The notes under the pieces are model-generated. The model ran no database searches, was not told the origin of the DNA, and saw nothing but the letters and a program-made list of their open reading frames with translations. Shown here piece by piece: positions 1 through 6,588 of a stretch of 64,000 nt of DNA. This DNA is from CBEULR01 sp965544035 (GTDB lineage: Bacteria > Bacillota > Desulfotomaculia > Desulfotomaculales > Desulforudaceae), in contig CBEULR010000004.1 in the NCBI GenBank assembly GCA_965544035.1, positions 100,039 through 164,038 of the forward strand. Reading direction: 5' to 3'. A program made the position numbers and the translations under genes. Position 1 is the stretch's first letter. Each line of letters opens with the position of its first letter.

Positions 1-644
1 AGCCGCGCTTCATCCAGGCGCTGCGCCGCTTCCCCGGGTTTGAGAACGTGCAGCTGGTCCGTGATGAGATGGGGCGCCCGGTGGTCGGTGAGGTGCTGTA
101 TCTCCGGGAAACCGCCCACGCCGTGCGGGCCGACGGCAGCTTCGCCCTGTCGGCTGTGGCCGTGCGTGAGGCCGGGGACCGGGCGGGCATCGGCCGCGAC
201 GCCGGGCTGTACCCCACCGGTGTCGGCCTCGGCTTCTATTACATCGACATCAACGCCTACCGCAAGGGCGAGACGGTGCAAACGCTGGAAACCCCGGCCA
301 ACCCGCACTACATTCCGTATGCCGCGCTGACCACGCCCGCCGTGGACAACCTGCTGCTGCCCGGATACGCCCAGAGCACCTCTTCCAAGGCATGGGCCTC
401 GATGCGGGTCATCCCCAACCTGGCCGTCTGCGGAGACGCCGCCGGTATGGCCGCCGCGTACAGCGCTCTGAACGGGAAAACCCCCGGCAGCCTCACCATC
501 GAGGACATCCGGGAAATTCGCAAACTGCTCCGGGCCGCCGGCGCCCGCGTGGATAAGCAGGTGGTTTCGCAGCCTACCCCATCCCGGCAGGGCGGGCAGG
601 CCGTTTCCCAGCCTACCCCATCCTGGCAGGATGTGGTATCATAA
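1..644 (+). CDS. FAD-dependent oxidoreductase, C-terminal part (5' end outside window)
   Basis: The frame is open from base 3 and ends at TAA 642-644, so the window cuts the gene. The visible 213 residues look like the C-terminal half of the FAD_oxidored family: a substrate-domain stretch (GFYYIDINAYRKG), then AVDNLLLPGYAQS and the FAD-domain closing motif NLAVCGDAAGMAAAYSA. The same order (VENLLVVGKAAS, then GMATGQAAGVAAAYS) occurs in the convergent gene at 1352-3301, so the two are probably paralogues. The last 30 residues carry a 13-codon tandem duplication (VSQPTPS...) not expected in the fold. The Rossmann N-terminus lies outside the window, so substrate and location cannot be judged. 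Confidence 0.75.
   Translation, partial: PRFIQALRRFPGFENVQLVRDEMGRPVVGEVLYLRETAHAVRADGSFALSAVAVREAGDRAGIGRDAGLYPTGVGLGFYYIDINAYRKGETVQTLETPANPHYIPYAALTTPAVDNLLLPGYAQSTSSKAWASMRVIPNLAVCGDAAGMAAAYSALNGKTPGSLTIEDIREIRKLLRAAGARVDKQVVSQPTPSRQGGQAVSQPTPSWQDVVS
564..630 (+). repeat. Two-copy 39-bp-period repeat in the 3' end of the flavoprotein gene
   Basis: A 28-bp unit (GTTTCGCAGCCTACCCCATC and following bases) at 564-591 recurs at 603-630 with two mismatches. The period is 39 bp, exactly 13 codons, so the reading frame is kept and the protein gains a second VSQPTPS-x-Q motif before the stop. Confidence 0.8.
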
Positions 645-732
645 GTTTGGGAAAAAAATACGCGACATTGACATACAGCAGTCAGTCTGACGGTGTAAGC
701 TGGGAGAAAACCGGGGACAGGGGGTCAATCGC

Positions 733-1281
733 GTGGACAAAGTCTTGAATCAAATCCTGGATGAGCTCAAGAGTATACGCAGTGAAATGGACAACCTGCG
801 TTCCGAAGTCAAAGACCAGCGCAAGGAGATTAACGGCATCAATGGCGAACTGAAAGGTCTGCGCACGGAACTCAAAGACCAGCGCAAGGAAATCAACGGC
901 ATCCACAGCGAGCTTCAGGTCCAGCGTGCCGACTTCAAGAGCCTGCGCGACGAAGTCAAGGACCTGCGTGAAGATGTTAGCGCCATACGGGAAGAACACG
1001 GCGGCCTGCTGCGCGCCCTGGAACACCGCGCCGATGTCACCGGCGCCAACGTCATTCGTCTGCTGGAAGACACCGCGCTTATCAAAGGCGACGTGACACA
1101 CCTGAAAGGCGAGTTTGGAGAACTAAAGGATTACGCTGGGAAGATCAGCGATAAAGTAGAGTTTCTTACAATCGACATCGGGGAAATGAAAAGGGAGTTT
1201 CACGAGTTTGAGGACGGCCTGAAATTTGCCCTCGTCAAAGTTCACCATCACGATGCCTTACTCAAGCGCTCCGCCAAGTGA
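733..1281 (+). CDS. Coiled-coil hypothetical protein
   Basis: A 182-residue protein starting at GTG 733 and ending just before a strong terminator. It has no signal peptide or membrane segment. Residues about 1-110 are an almost continuous heptad coiled coil with a 21-residue tandem repeat: a KDQRKEINGI block occurs twice, 63 bp apart. The remainder (DVTGANVIRLLEDTALIKGD, then DYAGKISDKVEFLTIDIGEM) is also helical. The pattern resembles short cytoplasmic coiled-coil proteins found scattered in clostridial and mobile DNA, but I cannot assign a family or function. It is transcribed alone, 88 bp after the flavoprotein gene and convergent with the gene at 1352. The ribosome-binding site is weak (AGGGGG upstream), so the start is less certain than the frame. 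Confidence 0.7.
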   Translation: MDKVLNQILDELKSIRSEMDNLRSEVKDQRKEINGINGELKGLRTELKDQRKEINGIHSELQVQRADFKSLRDEVKDLREDVSAIREEHGGLLRALEHRADVTGANVIRLLEDTALIKGDVTHLKGEFGELKDYAGKISDKVEFLTIDIGEMKREFHEFEDGLKFALVKVHHHDALLKRSAK

Positions 1282-1286
1282 AGCAT

Positions 1287-1314
1287 AACCCCCTCACAGC
1301 CCGAGGGGGTTTTT
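1287..1314 (+). terminator. Rho-independent terminator after the coiled-coil gene
   Basis: A perfect 9-bp stem, AACCCCCTC (1287-1295) pairing with GAGGGGGTT (1303-1311), has a 7-nt loop and a run of five T's. It begins 6 nt after the stop codon. The complementary strand may also stop transcription from the convergent flavoprotein gene. Confidence 0.9.
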
Positions 1315-1324
1315 ACATGCGAAG

Positions 1325-1355
1325 TTATTGAAGTTTTGAAGTCTGTCCCTCCTAG
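1325..1355 (-). repeat. Dispersed 28-31 bp motif, copy 1
   Basis: Minus-strand GAGGGACAGACTTCAAAACT followed by TCAATAA. The copy directly abuts the TAG stop codon (1352-1354) of the minus-strand flavoprotein gene. Other copies lie at 6491-6521, 48562-48592 and 48671-48698. Confidence 0.8.
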
Positions 1356-3301
1356 AGCAGGATGTTGGCCAGCAGGGCGTAGGCCTGGGCGCGGGTCAGT
1401 TCATCTTCGTCCGACACGCCGGCCAGGTGGCGGTACGTCTTGGCATCGAGCACGCGTGCGTTGTACAGTTCCTCGAAGGAACGCTCCTTTGCCCGCAGGA
1501 TTTCGGCCGCCAGGCGCTGCCAGTCCGCCGCTGTCGATTCCTCCGGATAGGCGTCAACCAATGACACATCGTAATTCCGGTCAGTGTGGTAGTTCGCCAG
1601 CAGCAGCACCGACCCGGCAAGCTGCGGAATCGAGGCCGGCTCGTCCAGGCGGTAGTCGTTCCCGTACCCCTTCGACAGCAGCCCCTTGCCCCGAAGCTGC
1701 TGGATATACGGATAGCACCAGTGCTCCCGCTCGGGATAATCAACCTCCACCGGGGTCAGGTCCACACCCTGCTCCTCCAGCATCTCCCGGACCTCGCCGA
1801 TCATCCGCAGGCTGCCGCTCATCTCCCGAAAGCTCCGGTCATTTTCAATGGAATACGCCGCCGCCACGCCGGCCGCCTGTCCGGTGGCCATCCCCACCGG
1901 CACCGTGCGGGCGCTCCCGTGCGCGATGATGTCAAAGGAAGCCGCCTTGCCCACCACCAGCAGGTTTTCCACCTTCTTCGGCACCAGCACGCCGAACGGA
2001 ATCCCGTAGGGCTTCGTGCCGCTCAGTGCCGCACCCTGCTGTCCGCGTCGCGCGGCCTGCAAGTCGATTGGATAACTGCCCAGGGCCACCCTGTCCGCCG
2101 GGAAGCGGCTTTCAAACACGTCCTCGGCCGTCAGCGTCTTCTCCCCGATGATCCGCCGGGACTCGCGGATGTACAGTTCGTCCGCCGCCCAGGCCAGCCG
2201 GGCATCGATAAAGCCGGGACAGTTCCAGCGCATATAGTGCACGATTGACGGCAACTCGGCCAGCGCGCGTTCCATTCCCCTCTTCTTTGAGTTTTGATCC
2301 AGAGGATCGACGTTAAAGATCTGCAGGGCGTTCACCACCACCGTGCCGTCCTCCTGCAGACCAAGATTCAACCCGCGCAGCTGGATATCCGGATCCTTCG
2401 GCTCATACCGGAACATATGGTCGTAGCCCCACGCCGACCGGTGATTCGCGCCGCTGGTCTTCTTGCCGTCTTTCCGGAGATACTGGGAAACCTGGTTCCA
2501 GTCCACGCCCTCCAGCGCGAACACCAGTGTGGCCGCCGCGTACTCATCCGGCTTGCCGAACTCCTCCCGGCCCTTGCGGTAACCCGCTCCGGCCTTCACC
2601 GCCACATCGGCATCCTGCGTGGCGTCGATCACCCTCAGCGCCCTGAACACCCGCTCGCCCCCTTTGTGGACGGCGAGAATCCCGGTCACCGTTTGACCGT
2701 CCATCAGGGGCGCAACAAACTCGTGCTCCAGAAACACCCGCACCCCGGCCTTGGCCAGCACAAGCTCAAACCACCGCTCGGCCCGGTCGATGTCAAAGGC
2801 CGCGCCGCCCTTCATCGCCCGGTGAAACTCGGCGAAAAACCCGGTGTGGATGATCTCCGGCCCACCCGGTTGTTTGAAGTTCAAATCCAGCATATTCAGC
2901 GCACCCAGTGTGTACAGCCCGCCCACGCGGTCCCGGCTGTCCACGAGCGCCACCGTCAGCCCCTCGCGGGCCGCCGACACCGCTGCGGCAATCCCCTCCG
3001 GGTCACTGCCCACCACCAGCAGATCCCAGACCTCGGGGTCCGGAATCGGATAAACCGCCTCATCCACCGACTCGCCCACCGACTCGTCGGCTGGTTCACC
3101 AATAATCTCATCAACCTCGCCAAAAAGGTCATCCTCCGGTTCTCCGATCGGCCCCAGAGCGATAAACCCGTCCACAAGTTCCCGCTCCGGGTCCGGCGCA
3201 GGTTCGGCTCCCGCATTGGCACCATCGGCCGGCGCAACGGCGGGAGCAAGCAGCAATGCAGTCACCACAGCGATAAAGAAGATATACAGCAGACGCTTCA
3301 A
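1352..3301 (-). CDS. Exported FAD-dependent oxidoreductase with SLH-like C-terminus
   Basis: A 649-residue protein starting at TTG 3299-3301 behind a good ribosome-binding site (GGAGGTCAGGTC). Residues 1-25 form a Sec-type signal peptide without a twin-arginine motif. An acidic, proline-rich linker leads to a Rossmann dinucleotide fold at about 92-130 whose glycine motif is GSDPEG (98-103) rather than GxGxxG, followed by the VGGLYTLGALNMLD region of the FAD_oxidored family. The FAD domain closes near GMATGQAAGVAAAYS. The last 110 residues (YPYIQQLRGKGLLSKGYGND, then YRLDEPASIPQLAGSVLLL) follow the SLH pattern loosely. I infer a cell-surface flavoprotein; substrate unknown. A flavoprotein carrying a Sec rather than a Tat signal is odd. 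Confidence 0.8.
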   Translation of the reverse strand: MKRLLYIFFIAVVTALLLAPAVAPADGANAGAEPAPDPERELVDGFIALGPIGEPEDDLFGEVDEIIGEPADESVGESVDEAVYPIPDPEVWDLLVVGSDPEGIAAAVSAAREGLTVALVDSRDRVGGLYTLGALNMLDLNFKQPGGPEIIHTGFFAEFHRAMKGGAAFDIDRAERWFELVLAKAGVRVFLEHEFVAPLMDGQTVTGILAVHKGGERVFRALRVIDATQDADVAVKAGAGYRKGREEFGKPDEYAAATLVFALEGVDWNQVSQYLRKDGKKTSGANHRSAWGYDHMFRYEPKDPDIQLRGLNLGLQEDGTVVVNALQIFNVDPLDQNSKKRGMERALAELPSIVHYMRWNCPGFIDARLAWAADELYIRESRRIIGEKTLTAEDVFESRFPADRVALGSYPIDLQAARRGQQGAALSGTKPYGIPFGVLVPKKVENLLVVGKAASFDIIAHGSARTVPVGMATGQAAGVAAAYSIENDRSFREMSGSLRMIGEVREMLEEQGVDLTPVEVDYPEREHWCYPYIQQLRGKGLLSKGYGNDYRLDEPASIPQLAGSVLLLANYHTDRNYDVSLVDAYPEESTAADWQRLAAEILRAKERSFEELYNARVLDAKTYRHLAGVSDEDELTRAQAYALLANILL

Positions 3302-3400
3302 GACCTGACCTCCACCACTTCTCTATTCTTGATTCGTGAAAAGTCCCTATATCGTTGGACACACAACCCCTGGAATAAGTTTCATCTTGAGTCGCGGTTC

Positions 3401-3407
3401 TTCGACA
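3401..3407 (-). promoter_or_regulatory. Possible Spo0A box upstream of the exported flavoprotein
   Basis: Minus-strand TGTCGAA, the 0A-box consensus, 100 bp upstream of the start codon. The context TGTCGAAGAA followed by CTCAAG is partly shared with the site at 10218-10224. A 7-mer alone is weak evidence. Confidence 0.35.
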
Positions 3408-3411
3408 ACAA

Positions 3412-3449
3412 GAACTCCCGGTGCCGCCCGCTCGGCGGCCCGGGAGTTC
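3412..3449 (-). terminator. Terminator after the SLH protein gene
   Basis: A 9-bp stem, AACTCCCGG (3413-3421) with CCGGGAGTT (3440-3448), encloses an inner GC-rich hairpin. It lies just downstream of the stop at 3463. The T-tail on the minus strand (TTCTTGTTG) is imperfect. Confidence 0.6.
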
Positions 3450-3462
3450 CTTTACTTTTCCC

Positions 3463-5499
3463 CTAGATGCGATTCAGGCGGTAGATCTCACCGTCGCGCA
3501 GGTCGAGTTCCACCATCCAGCCGGTGCGCAGGTCGTCGATGTCGATGCGGTCGCCGTTGCGGTCGCGCAGGATGGCGCCTTTCGCGAAGTCGAACCGGAA
3601 CTTCGCCCCGTTTTCCTGCTCGATGATCAGCCGCCCGCGGTCCTTGTCAATCTCCGCGATCTCGCCTTCCACCCAAATGTTCTCATCATCGATGATCTCG
3701 ATCGTGATCACCCGGCCGCCGACCACCGTCAGTTCAACCTCGGCCCCGATCAGCACCTCGTCCAGATACAGGGTCTTCCCGTCGCGCTGCACCCGCACGT
3801 CGCGGTCCAGGTCGTATTTCTCGGTGCGCGACCCCCGCTGGACCGTGATCTGCTTCTTCGACAGGTCAAGCCCGGTCACCGTGCCCCACTGCCCAAAGCC
3901 GCGATCCTCTTCCAATACCTCGATCTCGATAACCTCATCGTAGCGGTCCAGCCACAGGCGCACCTTGTCCCCTTCGCCCACGTCACTCAGGCGGATGGTT
4001 TTGCCATCCTTGGTCACGCGCACGTCGTCCCGAATGTAGTGGGAGTACTCCCGTTCCCTGTCGTCCTCGATGGTGATCCGCGGCGTGTGCCCCGTCCGGA
4101 TCTGGGTGACCACGCCTTCTTTGTCGCCTTTTCTGAAGTCCAGGGTCACCAGGTCTGCACGACCATCCTTGTCCAGACGCAGTTCCACCCGGTTATCCCG
4201 GTCGATGTCGTCCAAATCCATCCGGGCACCATCGGAATCCTGCACACGCACCCGGTCTGCAAACTCCACGCTCACTTGGTGGCCGTCGCCATCCTCAATA
4301 CTCACCTTCGACGAACTTAGCGATACCACCTTACCAAACAACTTGCGGGCTTCATCCAGCACACGCACCTCTGCCAAAACAGAGCCGGACTTCGTCAATT
4401 CCACCCGCACACCCCGGCTGACCGCGCTGTAATCCGCCAGCCGGGTGCCCTGGTAGAACCGGGTGGATGAGTGGATATCCAGCTCTTCACGCTTCCCGTC
4501 ATCATAACGCACAGTAATGTGATCCAAATACTTGTTGATCACATACGCCCGCACACTGTCTTTACTCTTATCCTTGTCGGGATCCTTAACCGGATCCTTA
4601 ACATCGCCGGATCCCGGCCCCGGCGTACCCGACACGCCGGAAGTGGTGTAGCCGAGGAAGCGCACCTTATTATTGCCGTCCAGCACCACGTTCACGTTTT
4701 CACCGACCAGGCTGCCCGGCGTCACCTTCTTATTCGCCCGGAACGCCAGGTAGAAACCGGCCAGGTCGTAGGTCTTGTCACCGGCCGCCGTCCGCAGGGT
4801 AACGGTATTCCCCGCCACCGCCCGCAACTGGGCGACAAACTGCCGCCCCGGATACGGATCGGCCAGCCCGGCATCCAGTATATTGGTGATCAGCGCGGTC
4901 ATCTCCGCCCGGGTCACCCCGCGTGTGGGCTCAAACATATTGCCCGGCACACCCTGCATAATTCCTTCCCGCACCACCGCCGCCACATATGGACGGTGGG
5001 ACTGGGGGATCTTGTCCAGGTCGGCGAAAGTGATAACCGCGTTGTCCGTCGAAAGCTTCAGCGCCCTCGCCACAATCATGGCCACATCCAGCCGCGAAGC
5101 CGCCGCGCGGAAATTCGTTCCCTTTAGATCGGTCCCGATCCAGCCCCTGTGTGCCGCCAGGACGATCGGTCCCTTGGCCCAGTCGCCCACATCGGGCGTG
5201 GAATACCCGTACGTCGCCGGGTTGCCGTACTTGGAGGCCTCATTCTCCAGGCCGAGCGTACGCACCATCATCACCACGAGTTCCTGCCGGCTCACCTGAT
5301 TCCGCGGTTCAAACTTACCGCCGGGATAGCCCTTCACCAGGTCCAGGGCGGCAACCCGGGCGATCGTTTCGGCCGCCCAGTATCCCTCGGTATCCCGAAA
5401 CTCGGCAAAGCCGTTGTCTGCCGCGGCGATACCCGCCCCACAGGAAAACAGGAAGATAATCGCCACCAGAAAGATGATCACTCTTGTTCCAGACTTCAA
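3463..5499 (-). CDS. SLH-domain surface protein with beta-rich repeats
   Basis: I place the start at TTG 5497-5499, 8 nt after GGGAGGGG, giving 678 residues that begin with a clear signal peptide (MKSGTRVIIFLVAIIFLFSC, then GAGIAAADN). An in-frame ATG at 5616 would bury the signal peptide. Three SLH domains follow at about 31-85, 95-145 and 155-210 (GYPGGKFEPRNQVSRQE is the clearest), which in this group bind pyruvylated wall polymer. After a DKDKSKD linker near 290-310, the rest is repeats of about 60-80 residues, rich in beta-strand and acidic residues (VRLWLDRYDEVIEIEVLEED, VELTVVGGRVITIEIIDDE). An LFSC motif could be a poor lipobox. Monocistronic, terminated at 3412-3449. Probably a structural envelope protein; no enzyme motif seen. 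Confidence 0.85.
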   Translation of the reverse strand: MKSGTRVIIFLVAIIFLFSCGAGIAAADNGFAEFRDTEGYWAAETIARVAALDLVKGYPGGKFEPRNQVSRQELVVMMVRTLGLENEASKYGNPATYGYSTPDVGDWAKGPIVLAAHRGWIGTDLKGTNFRAAASRLDVAMIVARALKLSTDNAVITFADLDKIPQSHRPYVAAVVREGIMQGVPGNMFEPTRGVTRAEMTALITNILDAGLADPYPGRQFVAQLRAVAGNTVTLRTAAGDKTYDLAGFYLAFRANKKVTPGSLVGENVNVVLDGNNKVRFLGYTTSGVSGTPGPGSGDVKDPVKDPDKDKSKDSVRAYVINKYLDHITVRYDDGKREELDIHSSTRFYQGTRLADYSAVSRGVRVELTKSGSVLAEVRVLDEARKLFGKVVSLSSSKVSIEDGDGHQVSVEFADRVRVQDSDGARMDLDDIDRDNRVELRLDKDGRADLVTLDFRKGDKEGVVTQIRTGHTPRITIEDDREREYSHYIRDDVRVTKDGKTIRLSDVGEGDKVRLWLDRYDEVIEIEVLEEDRGFGQWGTVTGLDLSKKQITVQRGSRTEKYDLDRDVRVQRDGKTLYLDEVLIGAEVELTVVGGRVITIEIIDDENIWVEGEIAEIDKDRGRLIIEQENGAKFRFDFAKGAILRDRNGDRIDIDDLRTGWMVELDLRDGEIYRLNRI

Positions 5500-5670
5500 G
5501 ATTTCCCCTCCCCCGGCACACTTTGCAACTCTCTCCTCAGACAGATTTGCCGTTTCCCCGCGTAAATCCTGCCAAACCCGAGCAATTTTTCCCCGGTTAC
5601 CAAGTATGACGAACAAAGTGCGCTTCCGGTTTTCCCGTCCGCGCCCGACTTTCCTGTCTCAACAGGCCGG

Positions 5671-5706
5671 CTCCTTCAGTGCCCGCTCATACCGATCGTA
5701 TTGCTG
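5671..5706 (-). pseudogene. Remnant of an antitoxin 3' end
   Basis: Bases 5671-5697 match 6121-6147 (the 3' coding end of the antitoxin gene) at 26 of 27 positions. In frame on the minus strand it reads YDRYERALKEPAC-stop against the intact DRYEQALKELAR-stop. It lies just downstream of the toxin gene, so a second antitoxin copy or a duplication of the module has mostly been lost. Confidence 0.5.
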
Positions 5707-5722
5707 GCACTCCTAATTCAAG

Positions 5723-6112
5723 TCAAGAACCGTCCCCGCTTGAATGCGACCATTTCCGAAACCATTCCGCCATCGCCGGGATTTCGATTCTCCCCTCAGC
5801 CACACCAACGGCAAAATGCACTACTGAATCCTGCCCTGCTGTAAGTGACCATCCTTCAGTCTCGCGATAGATCGCAGCAAGGGCCACGCCGGTTCTCTTA
5901 TTACCGTCAATAAACGGGTGATTCTTGACAATCCCAAACATTAGCGCCGCCGCTTTCATAAAAACATCTTCATAAAGGTCCTTGCCGTTAAAGGTGGCGA
6001 ACGGGCTTGCCAAAGCCGATTCCAATAGCGCCGAGTCTCGCAACCCGTGTTTGCCTCCCGTTCTCTCAATGATTCGGTCATGAATGTAAAGAGCCTCTGT
6101 GGGCGTAATCAA
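5723..6112 (-). CDS. doc: Doc-family (Fic-fold) toxin
   Basis: A 129-residue protein with the Doc/death-on-curing signature HPFIDGNKRT at residues 65-74; the His and the GNKR loop are the catalytic and nucleotide-binding elements. Doc toxins phosphorylate elongation factor Tu and stop translation. The length matches the family (about 125). The start ATG overlaps the stop of the upstream antitoxin gene by 4 bp (6109-6112), the usual translational coupling of a toxin-antitoxin pair. The N-terminal YIHDRIIERTGGKHGLRD is typical of the chromosomal Doc group. No truncation seen. Confidence 0.9.
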   Translation of the reverse strand: MITPTEALYIHDRIIERTGGKHGLRDSALLESALASPFATFNGKDLYEDVFMKAAALMFGIVKNHPFIDGNKRTGVALAAIYRETEGWSLTAGQDSVVHFAVGVAEGRIEIPAMAEWFRKWSHSSGDGS

Positions 6113-6369
6113 CGCGCCAACTCCTTCAGTGCCTGCTCATACCGATCAATGAACCCCTCGACCCGTGCAGCAAACACCGGATCAATGCGGCCTTCGACAT
6201 CTATCGGCCGAGCCACTATGCTCCTTGTCTTTAGATCACAATATACAGCCAGACTCTCCCCTTCCCGCACTCCCAGCGCCTCAAGATAATCTTTAGGAAT
6301 GGAAAACACAAGACTATTACCGGCCCTATAAACCTTACGCACTTCCACGCGAATCACCCCATTTCTCAT
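6109..6369 (-). CDS. AbrB/MazE-type antitoxin of the Doc module
   Basis: An 86-residue protein whose first 45 residues have the swapped-hairpin AbrB/SpoVT pattern (VRKVYRAGNSLVFSIPKDYL, then EALGVREGESLAVY), so it should bind DNA as a dimer and repress its own operon. The charged tail (IDRYEQALKELAR) is where antitoxins of this kind wrap their toxin. It overlaps the toxin gene by 4 bp. The start ATG at 6369 lies only about 16 nt from a TATAAT hexamer on the same strand, implying a very short leader. Phd is the classical Doc partner, so an AbrB-type partner is a less common pairing. Confidence 0.85.
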   Translation of the reverse strand: MRNGVIRVEVRKVYRAGNSLVFSIPKDYLEALGVREGESLAVYCDLKTRSIVARPIDVEGRIDPVFAARVEGFIDRYEQALKELAR

Positions 6370-6385
6370 ACTTACCGTCAGTACT

Positions 6386-6391
6386 ATTATA
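6386..6391 (-). promoter_or_regulatory. Possible -10 element of the Doc operon
   Basis: Minus-strand TATAAT about 16 nt upstream of the antitoxin ATG. No convincing -35 box lies at the right distance. If used, transcription would start about 10 nt before the ATG. Confidence 0.35.
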
Positions 6392-6490
6392 ACCCGTTAG
6401 CACACCAAAGGCCCAACTATTTTCTAGTCCGAGCCCCGCCCCGGGTAAGAGATCCCAGGGAACAGCCTTCAAAATAATCGACCAGAACTA

Positions 6491-6521
6491 ATTTATTGAA
6501 GTTTTGTAGTCTGTCCCTCCT
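6491..6521 (+). repeat. Dispersed 28-31 bp motif, copy 2
   Basis: Plus-strand ATTTATTGAAGTTTTGTAGT followed by CTGTCCCTCCT. One base (T for A) differs from the consensus of the other copies. It sits just downstream of the terminator of the stalk-domain gene at 6589. Confidence 0.8.
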
Positions 6522-6529
6522 AACGAGAA

Positions 6530-6562
6530 ACCCCCGGTGCTGCGTTCAGCAGCGCCGGGGGT
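6530..6562 (-). terminator. Terminator after the 706-residue stalk-domain gene
   Basis: A 14-bp stem, ACCCCCGGTGCTGC (6530-6543) with GCAGCGCCGGGGGT (6549-6562), one mismatch, 5-nt loop. It lies 27 bp after the minus-strand stop. The minus-strand tail (TTTCTCGTT) is only moderately T-rich. Confidence 0.75.
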
Positions 6563-6588
6563 CGTATGTGTTCCACTCGGTCTAATTC

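Noticed and set aside
565..640. CRISPR-like repeat
   Set aside because: Only two units, inside a reading frame, with a coding period of 39 bp.
2294..3466. Long plus-strand open frame opposite the exported flavoprotein gene
   Set aside because: It is the antisense shadow of a GC-rich gene with a signal peptide, domain motifs and ribosome-binding site on the other strand; the plus frame has no family motif and is rich in His, Arg and Pro as antisense frames are.
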